Below, piece after piece: positions 42,905-57,900 of a stretch of 64,000 nucleotides of DNA. The stretch covers positions 29,301,386 to 29,365,385 of the forward strand of contig NC_092348.1 in the NCBI RefSeq assembly GCF_963676685.1, given 5' to 3'. Numbering within the stretch: position 1 is the stretch's first letter; every line of letters begins with the position of its first letter. The notes beneath the pieces were generated by a model that saw nothing but the letters and a program-made list of their open reading frames with translations, had not been told where the DNA came from and searched no databases. A program made the translations under genes and the position numbers. This DNA is from Mytilus edulis. Taxonomy: Eukaryota; Mollusca; Bivalvia; Mytilida; Mytilidae.

Positions 42905-42916
42905 TATATAATAAAA
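42905..42916 (+). promoter_or_regulatory. TATA box candidate for SLC23 copy 2
   Basis: TATATAATAAAA lies about 70 bp before the start codon, giving a predicted 5' UTR of only about 40 nt. The frame upstream of the start codon is open back to 42832, so the start rests on similarity with exon 1 of copy 1 (MDASM-YVRRLS). Confidence 0.4.
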
Positions 42917-42978
42917 ATAGGTTGCACTTCATACATGTCAACTACCTTCAGATTCATCCAACTATAACCCATTTAATG

Positions 42979-45900
42979 ATGGATGCTTCTATGGGATATG
43001 TCCGCCGATTGTCAAGTAAAGGGAATATTTTGACGGGATTTGATTTAGCTAATGCGGATATTGTTAAGGACGAGACGGTAGGACAATCAAATTTATTATA
43101 ATTAAACAATTATTCCATGCCTTTGATAACAAATTAAGATTGCATTCGCTCTGTAATCTGTGTATTGTTTTATGGTGATATGCCAATTATTTACCAATAT
43201 GTGACTTCCTCACTTTAAAAAAAGAAGTCGTATCGATAATATTTGTGAATTTGGCTGATTTTTTAATAGCTTATTTAACATTAGGGAAAATTTTGTAAAA
43301 TATAGCAATATACCAGTAAATGATCTAACTGTTTTACAAAAGATAAAACCATACTATAAATTAACACTTTTAAATGTTCACTAAGAAAATGGGAAAAGAT
43401 GAAATTGAGAATGGAAATGGGGAATGTGCCAAAGAGACAACAACCCGACCATAGAAAAAAACAACAGCAGAAGGTCACCAGCAGGTCTTCAATGTAGCGA
43501 GAAATTCCCGCACCCGGAGGCGTCCTTCAAGTGGCCCCATAACAAATATATACTAGTTCAGTGATAATGAACGCCATACTAATTTCCAAATTGTACTCAA
43601 GAAACTAAAATTAAAATAATACAAGACTAACAAAGGCCAGAGGCTCCTGACTTGGGACAGACGCAAAAATGCGGCGGGGTTAAACATGTTTGTGAGATCT
43701 CAACCCTCCCCCTATACCTCTAGCCAATGTAGAAAAGTAAACGCATAACAATACGCACATTAAAATCAGTTCAAGAGAAGTCCGAGTCTGATGTCAGAAG
43801 ATGTAACCAAAGAAAATAAACAAAATGACAATAATACATAAATAACAACAGACTACTAGCAGTTAACTGACATGTCAGCTCCAGACTTCAATTAAACTGA
43901 CTGAAAGATTATGATTTCATTATATGAACATCAGGCACAATCCTTCCCGTTAGGGGTTTAGTATCAGACCATCATAGCATATATGAGAAGAACATAACCC
44001 GTGTCATGCCAACAACTGGTTTTTGAATAAATGTGTTTAGTTTCGATGCAAAGACACCTATAAGTGAATCAATATTAACGCCAACATATGCAATCTTTAA
44101 TGACCTGACAACAGTATCGTAATTATATCCCTTCTTAATAAGTCTATTCAAAGGTTTTGTTAGTTTTTGAGGTGAATACTGACACCTTTGTGCTTTATAA
44201 AGAATATTTCCATAAAAAAATGGATGTGAAATACCTGACCGTATAATAAGTCTGCATGTTGAGCTATATTTACGAATGATGTCCTTACACCGATGATAAA
44301 TTTAGTAAATGTTTTGAATAGTTTGTGATATCGAAAACCCTGGTGTAATAATTTTTCAGTAATACATAAATTTCTCTCGTTAAAATCTAAAACATTGTTA
44401 TATACACGAGTGAATCGTACAAGTTGAGATATATAAACACCGTAAGATGGTGACAAGGGAACGTCACCATCTAAAAATGGATAATTAACGATAGGAAATG
44501 AAAAATCATCTCTTTTATGATAAATGTTAGTATTCAGCTTTCCGTTAGTGATATAGATATCAAGATCGAGGAAAGGGAAGTGGTCATTGTTAGTATTAGC
44601 TTTATTTAAAGTAATTTCAACAGGATAAATTTCTTTAATATACATACTGAAGACGTCATTATTGAGAGTCAAAATATCATCCAAATATCTAAAAGTATTA
44701 TTAATTTTGTTTATCAGATGTTGTTTCGATGGGTCTTTGCTTATTTTTGTCATTAATTGTAACTCATAACAATACAAAAACAGGTTCGCAATAAGTGGTG
44801 CACAGTTAGTCCCCATTGGAATTCCGATAATCTGACGATATACGGAATCCCCAAAGCGAACAAAAATGTTATCTAGTAAAAATTCAAGGGCATATATAGT
44901 ATCAAAGCATGTCCAATTGACATAGTTTTTTTGTTTATTGCTACTAAAAAATGACCTAAAAGGGTTTGAACATATATATTTACATTCTGACTTTTTAAAT
45001 GCCCATTTAATTAGGTGTGTAAGTTTTTTCTTAATGAGAATGTGAGGCAATGTGGTATACAGGGTAGAAAAATCAAAACTTTGAACAGATTCAAAATCAC
45101 CAATATAAGCATGCAATTTATCAAGTACTTCCAACGAGTTCTTGACACCCCAAAAGTAATTAATTCCACTATTTTCGAAGGCCTCATTTGAACAATTTAT
45201 CATCAGGTTTTTAATAGTACCAAGTGTGCTGGTAAGAAGAATAGACAATTTAGTAGTGGAACAATGGCTTGAAGACGAAATAAATCTGTATTTGTAAGGT
45301 GTTTTGTGTAGCTTCGGAAGCCAATACATAGTTGGGACTTTCATTGTATTTGACTCTGCTTGTAAAGCGGTAGCTAAAAGTTTATGTTTGTTACAGATGT
45401 CGTTTTCTGAAAAGAAAATGGAACCAGTTGGAATGTTGGTGAATTGGTGATTTCTTTTTTCAGAACCTCAATGTAAAATTTACGTCAAACAATAATAATA
45501 TTATTAGCAGCTTTATCGGCCGGGATAAAAACAAATTTCTTGTCTAGTTCTTTTAGTTTATGTTTGATACGAGAAATAGGTTTATTGTGGTTATTGTTAA
45601 TAGTAAAATGTTCTTTAAAATGTTGAATACGTATATCAACTATCTTCATTACTGAATTAAAAAAAGGGTCCAAAGATTTTTTGTCAGCTTTTCCCCGTTT
45701 TATCCATTTTATACAGTAAGTATGGAGTGAGTCGTGGATGATATTACGACACTCATTCCAATTAATAATTGACGGGGGACGATATTTAGGTCCTTTACTG
45801 AGGAATGATTTTAACTCTCGGTCTTGAACGATGTTAAGATCTCCTGTTATAATATGGGAAATGGGTCCATAAATATATTCGGAGGTACTACAATTACGTG

Positions 45901-48900
45901 AAGTAGTTGTATTTTTACTGATATTAACATCTTTACACATCTTAAAAAAATAGTCATATATGTATATGAACAGTGTTCCTGATTACACACAGAAAAGAGA
46001 TTCGGAAACATTGGAGTTATAAAGTGCTGTTTTCCGTTTTTAGGGAACATATGTTTTTCAAACTTGCACCTGGGATTTTAAGGTACCTATTTAATCGACA
46101 AACAAAATAAATCGCATCATTATCAATCAAAGAACTTTAGATTGTTTATTGCTCTACGATTTACGATGCAAAGAGATTAAGGGGTATGAGTGGCAAATTT
46201 TCTAAATATTTTTAGTTTTTGATATCAGAAAGGGTATTTTCTAACAATCAAACATGTATCTACTAGATCAAATTCAAGAAAAGCTTGATACGAAAATTAT
46301 AACTTTGCTTATTCAAAAACATTTTGTGTGAAAATTTTTTAACTAAAATACAGATATATGTGACACATATCATTTTTGTATGTTATAAACACACATTGTT
46401 TAATATGGAATTTTTGTAAAACCCCTGAAATTAAAACCACAAAACAGATTAGTTATTTTATCAATGAAATAATTAAAATAATTTTACAGATTCTTTGATT
46501 TAATTCAGAGAGTAATCAAAATTTGTCAAATAATCAATTTATTGAATAATAATTTTAAAAGTAAAATAACAAAAATACTTAACTCCGAGGAAAATTCAAA
46601 ACATTAAAGTCCTTTATCAAATGGCAAAATCAAATGATAAAACACATCAAACGAATAGTCAACAACTGTCATATTCCTGACTAGATACAATCATTTTCAA
46701 GAGAATGGTGGATTGAACCTGGTTTTATAGCGCTAAACCTCTCACTTGTATGACAAGAGTAAAACTGACCAAGTTTTGAAGTTAGTTTGTCCAATTTGAT
46801 TATTTGATGCAGATGCTACATAAACCAGGTGAACTTTATGATTAAGATGGTGTTCGAAAACATTCGGGTAATTACCATAAATGGTAGACTTTTTATCTCC
46901 CGATATTATAAGCAGGCCATTAGTTTAGATGTGGTCGTTTACATTTAATAACTGTTCATCAGATTTTTAAATGATTTAAACACTGACTTTTTTCTGTCCC
47001 TAGGCATCTATGACTGTAGACAAGCTCTACAACGTTCAGTATGGGTTCTGCTCATTGCAAACGGTCGAATGGATACCTAACCATGTTAAATTCATATTTT
47101 GCTGATTTGACCAAAATTCTCATATTTGATTTATAACATTCTAAAAGGTATATTCAAATTACTAAAAGTCTAAATGAAACAAAAAACAATGCATAGACCT
47201 ATTAGTGAGAGGTTCAGCTAGCTATAAAACCAGGTTCAATCCAACATTTTCTACATTAGAGAATGCCTGTACCCAGTCAGGAATATGACAGTTGTTATCC
47301 ATTCGTTTGATATGTTTGGACTTTTGATTTTGCCTTTTGATTTTTGATTTTCCTTTTTGAATTTTCCTCGGAGTTCAGTATTTTTGTGTTTTTACTTTTT
47401 ACATTGAACCAGCATTTTGTACGTATTTTAGACAACAAGACACATTTTCTAACCCTTGGGATGACATCTGAACACTGTATTTTGGTCTTATAACCCAATA
47501 TAAACATAAATATGAATAAACAGACAAGCACGTGCTTTTGTATACTGGCGATTTTCTAGGTTTGTTGGTATCATGTTATAGTTAAAAAATAGATTTATAA
47601 CATTGTTTTACCTGCCTAAGAATGATTATTTTTATGAGCCGGATCATTCAATGAATTCGTTATTCCTGGTGTCTCTCTTGTTTCATTTTTTAATGTTGAC
47701 ATCAAATGAATTGAATTATTAACTTGCAAGCCAAAAATACATTCCCGGTGCTTTGAGCTAATTATGACGACATTGGACCTTAATTACTGATAATTGCTAA
47801 ATTTTATTTTTATATTCCTCTTTTATTATTGATCGAAATCAAAATAAAATCTTATTTCGACTTGATGTCTCAATCGTAGCTAATACCTCTCTGCAAGTCA
47901 TGAATTTGAAATGATCCCTTCGTTAATATTACAGACACACTCAAAAATTAGTTGATCGTTATCGAAAATTATTTCACAATTTACAACGGATATGTGCTAT
48001 TTGTCATAACTACAATTCCGACCCCTTTTCCCTAAATGTGGCCTACCGAATTAGACATATCACCGATGGTAAACACTACGGGTTCCACATATGGAGCAAA
48101 ATCTGCTTACCCTTCTGGAACATATTAGATCATCCCTAGTTTTTGGTTGGGTTCGTGTTGCTGAGTCTTCGGTTTTCTATATTGTGTTTTTGCACTTTTT
48201 TTGTCTGTTTGTCTTTTTTTTTAGTCATGACGTTGTCAGTTTATTTTCTACTTTTGATTTTGAATGCACATTTAATATCTTTTTCAACTATGTACGAAGG
48301 ATGTATTCTTCGAAGATCTACAAAACATAAGCCGATCCCGAACACGTAACATAACGGTATAATTAATTCACGGACGTGATCCAGCTTAACGATACTAATA
48401 TTAAACGGAAGTCCTAAACTGTTCAAATAAATATATATATACTTTGCATATACAGTCAAAGTACTGATCATATGTTGGCTAATCTATCCAATGGAGAATA
48501 AATACATTTTCGGAAAGAATGGGGTAGGTAACAAAAAATTTAAAAAAAGTAAGAAAATGAATAATATTCGTAAGCATGTAATACGTCATCTGAAAATCTC
48601 TTATTAGTAGAGATAACAATACACTATATTAATTACCATTTATAAGGAGATAGAAATACACTAGATATTAACGATCTTTTCTATGTAGATCGAATGAAAA
48701 GTAAATTTGTGATTTAATAAACATGTATGCTGTCAAGAGGTCATGAGTACGTTATTGATGAACTTTTACGGTGAACGGGTTAAGCACGTATTGTTAAAAG
48801 TTTCCTTTACGAGCATCAAGTAAATTATTCTCCTCGTGATGTCAAACATTCCTCTCTCACCGTCGTATCGAAAAGTTTGCACAAAAATAGTGAACTCAAA

Positions 48901-51900
48901 ATTCAAAAGTCCTTAATCAAATGACAAAATCAAAAGGTCAAACACATCAAACGAATGGATAACAACTGCCATATTCCTCACTTGGTACAGGCATTTCCTT
49001 AAGTAGAAAATGGTGGATTAAACCTGGTTTTATAGGTAGCTAAACCTCTCACTTGTATGCCAGTCGAATAAAATTCCATTATATTGATAACGATGTGTTA
49101 ACAAAACAGACAGACATAAAAGATATAAAAGATCTGCATCTTCCGACGATGTTTATGAATGGTTTAAGACTTCGATTAGTACCGATTAATAAGTTGTATG
49201 TATATTGATATTGTAAAATATCAGCTGTGAGTCACAATCTTAAGCTTTTTGGTAAGTGAGCGCAGCGAACGTGTTAAAAAAATATCTAATTGTGTCGAGC
49301 TTTTAGTTCGATTACTTCGATCACTCTGTGACAAAGGCCCCTATACAGCATTTGAACTATGAAGATAGTGGTCTCATTGGTAAGCATATTACAGCCATAC
49401 TTTTAACTAAAGAAGCTTTAAATTTTAAAATAACGATAACCTAGATAATATTACACAGATATTCAATTAATTATCTCATTTTAAAAAATATTCGTAATCT
49501 TCGGGAGCAAGCTTTAAGTACTTAACCAGCTGATGTGACATCAGCCTTGAGCCGTGTTTCACTCAACTGCAGATCTCTTTCAGCAATTTGTTTCGGAATT
49601 TATGAAGTCAAATCTTTAGCAATTCTTTATATATTTAAGCAACTGAGCATTCCTTCAAGCGGCGTTTTTAAATCATTTTAAAATAAAGAAAGATCCCCCC
49701 TTTTGCTTTTTTGAGAGGTAAAACTATCATGTATTCGAAACCCAAGACAATTGCAAGGTGTTTAAAGAGTTAACAGACATTTCAGCTGAAGGACGCTTCC
49801 GGTGCGGGAATTTTTCGCTGCATTGAAGACCTGTTGGTGACCTTCTGCTGTTGTCTGCTCTATGGTCGGGTTGTTGTCTCTTTGACACATACCCCATTCC
49901 CATTCTCAATTTTATTCCAGCATCTTTAAGTTAACTGATGGTATGTTATTTACATATCTGTGGATGAAGTACATAAAAAGAAAAGTTACAAAAGTACCGA
50001 ACTCCGAGGAAAATTCAAAACCAAAAGTCCCTTAACAAATAGCAAAATAGACAATCTCAACTTCATCCAACAATAGAAAATAACGTCAGTCATATTACTG
50101 ACTTAGTACAGGCATTTCTGTTTGTAGAAAATGGTGGTTTAAATCTTGTTTTATAGCTAGCTAAACCTCTCACTTGTATGACAGTTGCATAAGATTCCAT
50201 TATATTGACAACTATGAGTTAGCAAATCAAAGAGACATAGTAGGTAAAAATGTCAAAAATAGCAGTAAACGAAATCTATATTCTTGTGTGTTTTAGTAGT
50301 AATGATCTTTTCAGATATGATTAATGTCTTTTCTTTTAAATTACTAAACATCTTGACAACTTGTGAAATCAAATGTTCATTGAGGTCGCAAACTACATTA
50401 AAGTTGATGAAATAATCCTCTTGGAAAATATGAGCTTGATTTCATAGTGAAGGAAATCTTTCGGCAATAACTAGTACTAAATATTCGCATTTACATTTGA
50501 TAAAATGTCGAGAAATACACAAATGTCGGCAAATAGTGAACCCTAATCCGCCAATCTGGAGCGACGGAATTATCGAACCTAGTTATGACTGATAAATTGC
50601 ATACACTACGGAAGATTTTACCAAATTACAACCAAAGAGGGTCGAAAGATAGCAGAGGGACAGTCAAACTCATAAATCGAAAATAAACTGACAACCCCAT
50701 GGCTAAAATGAAAAAAACAAACAGACAAATAATATTAAACATAACACATCTTAGAAAACTAAAGACTAAGCAACACCACCAAAAACTGGGACAAACTGCC
50801 TGCTAATAGTGAACACATTATAAAATTCCCTTCTTGTAAATATTAGAAATAAACACAATATTGTCACTATCGCGGGTAACCATTGAGCGGCCTGTACATA
50901 TTTATTTACCTATATGTATGATTAACTTTCTTCTCCAAAAAAATTTGTGATGTTTGTTATCCTTGAACTATCTGAAGTACAACACATATATTCATATTTG
51001 TCACTTACCTTTACCTAGACGTATTAGATATGACATTAGTAACAGTGACCTGACGAGATAGTATGAGGATATGTATCTGTTTTATAAACATTTATTTTTC
51101 GTTATATATCGGGTGATGTAATGTATGAATAGAAAATATCTTGGTGTGTTTGCTTGTTGGTAACTATGTTGTTGGCGAAGTGATATTTTTACAACTTAAC
51201 AAAAGTAAAACGATGTATTATATAAAAGTATTTAATTGAAATGTTACCCATGTTAAAGGCGATTTCATTTAGGTACATCTGAAGTATTTGGACAAAACCT
51301 GTTATACGCCGTTCACACATTGCCGGTTATGACTAACGTTTGAAATGAAATAGCGCTGCGACTAGAAAAGTAAAAATATACGGATTACATTTCTAAGAAT
51401 AAAATATCTGAGAATACCTACTCATTGTCTTAACGCAAGCGTATTTGTTTCAAAAAATGCTATCTGATATTGTTGCATGACAAAGAGTAAAAACTTTATA
51501 TAAATAAGAAGATGTGGTATGATTGGAAACAAGGAAAATATTCACCAGATTCGCAAAACTAGATCCCCATATTACTTCAACAACGAGCAAAATCGACACC
51601 TATAAGATAAATCAAAGGCCATGACAAAATGTGCAACAATTAAAAAATGCCCTTGTTCAATAATTCATCGGGTTTGTTTATAAAAACAGTTAACAGAAAG
51701 TTCTGTACAAATATTTACAACAGAAATATCATGATATATATTTTATTTTTCGATACGATTTTAAAATCTGTAAGTTTAGATTTTGATATATAACTCTCGT
51801 GTTATAAAACGTAAACTCGGCAGCTAACAAAATATACAAGCAGTAATGTAGACGAACTGGGCCATTCAATTATACTTCAATAACATGGCAAATAATATTT

Positions 51901-54900
51901 GCCATTTATTGACCTATTAGAAACTAAAGCTTTATCACCGGCCCTGTATTGATATTTTTTCATTTTTTTATTTTTACTTTTTAATAGTGTCTTAAAAAAA
52001 TAATGTCTTTACATGTCAGATTACTGAACTCAAACATTTCAGAGAATCGCATTAACTAAGCAAACTCATACCCATATGATATTTTGTATGGTAAAGACAA
52101 ATGTGAGCCAATAATGACCAGAAATACTCTCAGGACCTATAGAACTAACAACATCTTTTTGCCTGATTAATTGTTGATATCAGCTATCGACTAATGAAGG
52201 TCAACCGATTATCAGGTTTCATGTTCCATGGCTGGTATCTGGATTTTACTTCCTGGTTAAGTGTTGGATCCGCATCAGAGATACCAGATACTTTGTCATT
52301 GAGAAAACCTTTAATTATAATGCCCCAATGTCTGTAACACTAAGTTTATATTTAAAAACAATGTCATTGTCCTTTGACTGTTGACCATGTCGTTATCAAA
52401 ATAATGAGATAAATAAACTATCATTACAAATAAAACTAAAAGGTCTTGAATATTTACTTGTATTGTAACTAAGATATGTGGTATTCGTAACTTTCATATC
52501 GTCCTTGGTTTTTAATCCTTGACCCATTGATATAAATATCTGATATGAGAGATTTGGTCTGTTACCAGTGCACCACGAAAAAAGTACCATAAAAACTTTA
52601 AAGTAACACTGCAACACTCAAGATGTCATCGGTGAGTAAACTTGACCTTCTCGTTTTTAAGTGTAACTATACAATTAAGGACAAATGTACGAAAATAGCA
52701 TTTGCCATTTTATGTCATTTTATAGCTTGCTATTAAGTATTGGTTTTACTCTTGTACACAGTTACAGTTGCCAACGTTTATGTCATTTGGTCATTTTTTA
52801 TTGGCATTCATACATTTTTTAAATTCTAATAAATGTTATTTTCGCATATTTTAATTCATATACAGTATAGAAAAGACAACCCTTTATATTGCGGCAACAG
52901 ATCATACTTTTGAAAAGGACAATAATTATATATTATCAATTTCAGTTTAAGGAAATAAATTATTTTTTTCTGCAATCAAATTCTGAAATTTGCCTTCATT
53001 TTTTGTCAATCATTCGTAATGTTGAGAAGTTCCCTTTTAAACATTTTTCAACACATTAATTTGTTGGGTTTTCTGTTCGATTATTTAATATGGTTGTTTT
53101 TGGCGTGGCTCGGTATTTACATATCCCGTCATTCTGTTTTTGTCCTATGGACTTTTTGTATTCTTGTCTTTTATTTTTGCTACTGTACTTTGTCAATAGA
53201 GTATCTATTTCTCTTTTAATTATTATAGTGATAAAGATTATATCACAGTGTGCTAAACACCAATATTGTACAACTTTATCTATACAGTCTGTTTGTTTTG
53301 TTTATACATTGTTGTCAACATAATGGAACTATATGCGACTTTCATACAAATGAGTTGTTAGCTACCTATACAACAAGGTTTAAGCCACAAATCGTACATA
53401 AGAAAATACCCGTACCAAGTCGGGAGTATGACAGTTGTATTCATCCATTCGTTTAATCTGTTTAGGATTTTGATTTTCACATTAAGTGTAAAGATTATCA
53501 TTAATTAATTTTAGGTTAAATAATGTCACAATAAAGCATTTACATAATAATACAATTGATCAATAAACAAGATCTGGAAACAAGATGTTAAAGTCCTATG
53601 CATGTATTTAACATACACTTAGTCTTCTGTGCACGATTTTATCATTTGTTACATATTCTTATCGTATAATCGTACAATAAATATTTCACTCGGTCATTGT
53701 TGTTAATGTTGATGGTCGTGTTTTGAAACCGAAGTTGACCGATTGTGATATTTGTAAACAATCAACAAAGAAACATGGATATTCAGGTAAGAACGTGTAA
53801 AACATGTACAACGAGATACACTTTATTTCGATGACGGAGTGATGTTTACGTTTGTTGACTCTGTCTGGGTTTGATTTACCCCCTTGCACTTGCGTACTGC
53901 GGTCACCGGATGTTTACAAGATAGGTCACGTTGAGGTAACTGCAAACACGGTAAACATATTGACAAGTTGTTTGTCTGGAAGCCAACAGTTGAAAAAAAG
54001 TTAATTTCCTTTTAATTTGGACAATCAAAAAAAAAAAATAATGTACCTAAGCTTTGTAATAAAAACTAGCCATTAAGTTATAAAAAATATATGGCTTTGT
54101 TTCATTTTTTTTCGATTTGAAGTTTCATATGACCTACCTTATACTAATCTATTTCCTAATTCATATAAGAACATTTCATATTGTAATACTCAAGGAGTAG
54201 AATGTAAAATTAAACAATGTTACACTAGATGGAAAACAAACAAAACATATAGTAAGGTTTGTAAAATAAACCCAACATATACTTTGTTTGACATGTGATA
54301 AAGGACTTTCCGTTTGAATTTTACTAAAGATTGCTTAGTTTTATTATTTTACTTTGCATATACACTATATACTAGTAGTACGATTGTTAAAAAAAAATAG
54401 TTAATACTGTATTTTAGTTTTTATAGTTAATCTTGTTATCATACAAAAGTGATGCAAGTGATTTAATATGATGTCCTATCTTATCGAGTATTAGTGTTAT
54501 TTGATCCCAAAGTAATTTCTGATATTTAAATATCAGAATGTAATATTGACAATAAGATAATCATTAAACGAAATAGATGCAATTACAATCTTTAAGGGGC
54601 AATAGCTGTCTAATTCATATTCACCGAATTAACTCAAATTATCATATTTCATAAACATTTATCCATATAATTAAAGGTCTAAAGTAAATCAATTAAAAGC
54701 TTATGAGCTCGATAATATGTAACTTAGTTTCGAGTGTATTTCAGTCTAGATGCCATGTAATTAACTTTCAAATTGACCTCAAAAGACCACCGATTGTCAT
54801 ATTAGCGATATAAACATTAATATAGATATAGATAGGACTGTTTAATTTCATATCATAGATCAAACATATATGTAAATCATCGTTTTTACCTGCAAAGGAA

Positions 54901-57900
54901 TTATATTTTGTGGATAGAATCAGTCAATCAAATGATTTACCTTTGTTTCACTTTAAATGTTGACATTTCTTCCTTTAAATAACTCTTTAAATCAATATCA
55001 ATGAAAAAGTTGGGTTTGGGGTATGAATGCAAATAGCAAACTATGAACAAATAGAACAGTGACAGAACTTAATAAGTAAATAAAATTACAATGAGAAAGA
55101 AAAGATATCAATAAGTGGAATCATGTAAAATTGGATTAAATTTTCTTCTTGAAGGGTATCCACATTCGCATAAAAAAGAAAGATGCCCCTTTACAAAAGA
55201 CAAGTCCACAGGAAGCAGTCAATATACAACCATTATCAAAAGACCAAGAAGCTGCGGCCAACAAAGAGGTTGAAACAGAAGAAGATCATGGGAAACTATT
55301 GTACAGAGTTAGTGATACACCATCGATTTTAATGACAATATTGTTCGCTTTCCAGGTATGTTTAAGAAATATGCAAGTCCATATTTGATCCTTTGGTCAG
55401 GAATTTGACAGCTGTTATCCTTAGTTTGATATGTTTCAGTTTCTGATTTTGCAAATTGATTAGGGACTTTCAATTTTGATTTCCCACGGAGTTCAGTATT
55501 TTTTTAAATTTTATTTTTCATTGCATTGTGCTTTTTCTTCTAGGTTTGAACGTTTCTTGTGTTATACTTTTCGAAATACCCATGTCACATAACTTCATAT
55601 ATCATTAAAAGCATTAAACGGCAAGGAAAGAAAACCGCCAAAAAAAACCCCAACGAAAAGTTAAAAAAAAAGGCACACAAAACACTACATAGAAAACTAA
55701 AGATAAGGCAATACGAATCCCACCGAGAGCCGAATCAATCTAAGGTAATACGAATCCCACCGAGAGCCAAATCAATCTAAGGTAATACGAATCCCACCGA
55801 GAGCCGAATCAATCTAAGGTAATAGGAATCCCACCGAGAGCCGAATCAATCTAAGATAATTTGCAAGCAGAATCAATTTTGTATCTTTTACCAGAATCCT
55901 TGCTGTTACTTATAAGTGAAATCTAGTTAGACTACGGATTGCAAAAGGCAGAATAATTTATTTAAAAAGCGTTGAACATACACAATATTCGCTGTAAAAG
56001 AACAGATCTGTTTTCAAAAGATTTGTTTTATTAAATGTGCTATTTTTAAGGGCAAGGTTCTTTTTATGTGATCACAAATATTTTTGCCAATTTATTGTTC
56101 GCTTCAATTTAAATATGTGAATATTAATAAAAGAAGATGTTTGGTAAATATCAACGAGGCAGGCATCAAAAGATACAACTTATTAAAATAGAAATCCTGA
56201 GGTCATCGTACGACCTTTATTCATTTCCATGCGCGCAAACCACCTCAATATTTAATCACAAATGAAGATAAGTTCTTTTTCCAGCAGATTAAACAAAATC
56301 TCAACAGAACAAAACCTGAATTTGCAACAATTTACGATATTCCTTATTTTAAAATACATATGAACCTGCTGCAGAATATAATTAGCTTCACATTTAAGAA
56401 TTGAATGCTTCTTTTTGTAAATTTATTGGGGTGTCAAAGCGTTGACCGAAGTACATTTTGTATGAAGCGCGGATCGAAAGCGCTTCATTCTAAAAATGTA
56501 CGCACGGTCAACGCTTTTACAACCCTATAAAGTTACAAAAAGAAGCATTCAATACTTATAATTACATTTTTTAGCTATGATCATGAAAACACGAATTTTA
56601 TATATTTTATTAATTAATTCACCTGTGCACTTTATTGTTGGAGCACGTGTTATCATGCATGAAAAGTTGTATTGAGCAATGCAACAGCTTACGGAATAAC
56701 ACGTGATATGCAGTTTGCCAATCAGAATAAAATATTATAATGAAACATACATCTAATGTAACTATAACCATATAAAAGTATAGATTTTTTATGAATGCCA
56801 ATAAGAAAATGATCCATCAGATACTAAATGACATGAATTAATCAACACGAGGTCACCCTACCACTTTAAGCAGTGAGCATACCGTGTAGTAAGCTCTAAA
56901 GGGGGTGATCAAATGAGAAACAATTCAATGAAAAAATATGTGCCATGTATTTTAAAAAAAATAAAGGATAAAAAGTTATGACAGACAGCAACCAGCGCCA
57001 ATTAAGGGCTCATAGTTTCCATAATTTTCTTTCATTCTATCTATCTTAAAATAAAATTAAAATGTTGTCTTACTCATCTGATATTGTGTTATAAGCAAAC
57101 TTTGATGGGACTGCCATTCTGTGTTATCTCAGCAATAATGGTTGCTCAAGCTGTATGTGGGGACGATGACAACGATCTCAAAACACGGATGCTTTCAACA
57201 ACTGTGTTTCTGTCTGCCATTACAACGTTTTTGCAAGCAACTTTTGGCGTTAGGTGAGTGAATAATTGTGTTTTCAAAACTTTATTATTTGGAAAAATGT
57301 TTAAATGAATATTAAGCAAAATAGATGAATTTGAACTTTTTAATGGAAAAGGAAATATGAAATACGCAATGACTTATCTAATACATCTTAAAAAGATTGT
57401 CATTTTCTTGGAAATTTCAAGTACACTGTTAAAGGAAACAAAGTTATTTAAGAATAAGCTTACTCTTCTTCGATTTATTGAAAACCAAAAATATCGAATT
57501 CAAAATTCGATGACGTCTTATATAGATTTTAGTAATAAAATTAACGGTACCAATTTTCTTGCACCAGATGCGCATTTCGACAATACATGTCTCTTCAGTG
57601 ATGCTCGTGGCCAAAATATTTAAAATCCAAAGCTTATATAAAAGATGAAGAGCTATAATCCAAAAGGTCCAAAAAGTATAGCCAAATCCGTGAAAGGAAC
57701 CAGAGCTTTGCATGAGGGAGATACATTCCTTAATTTATAATAATTTCTAACATTTTGTAACATGATTAAAGATACATACTATTCTGGTAAAATCTATTAC
57801 TCAATATGCAATTGAAGAATAGGAATAAGTAAGAATAGTGTATTGAGACACAGAATGATGTAGTCTTGCAGAACGTTATGTTATGTACATAATAGCCATG

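Larger units (their letters stand above)
46060..55150. other. Rest of SLC23 copy 2 intron 1
   Basis: Besides the entries listed separately it holds short repeats: 46555-46760, 47265-47400, 48885-49085, 49978-50250 and 53405-53490 (tgacttggtacagg family), 48020-48260 (+) and 50636-50800 (-), tails of the second Penelope-like family, and 51497-51545 (AAGAAGATGTGG fragment). No conventional exon is evident apart from the two tiny candidate first exons. Confidence 0.5.

Noticed and set aside
42832..42975. Upstream in-frame extension of SLC23 copy 2 exon 1
   Set aside because: The frame is open, but copy 1 starts at the equivalent MDASM and a TATA box lies inside the extension.
46984..47105. Possible exon after ctgtccctag in SLC23 copy 2 intron 1
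   Set aside because: The frame is open for 33 codons, but the sequence (gttcagtatgggttctgctc) resembles a mussel dispersed repeat and has no counterpart in copy 1.
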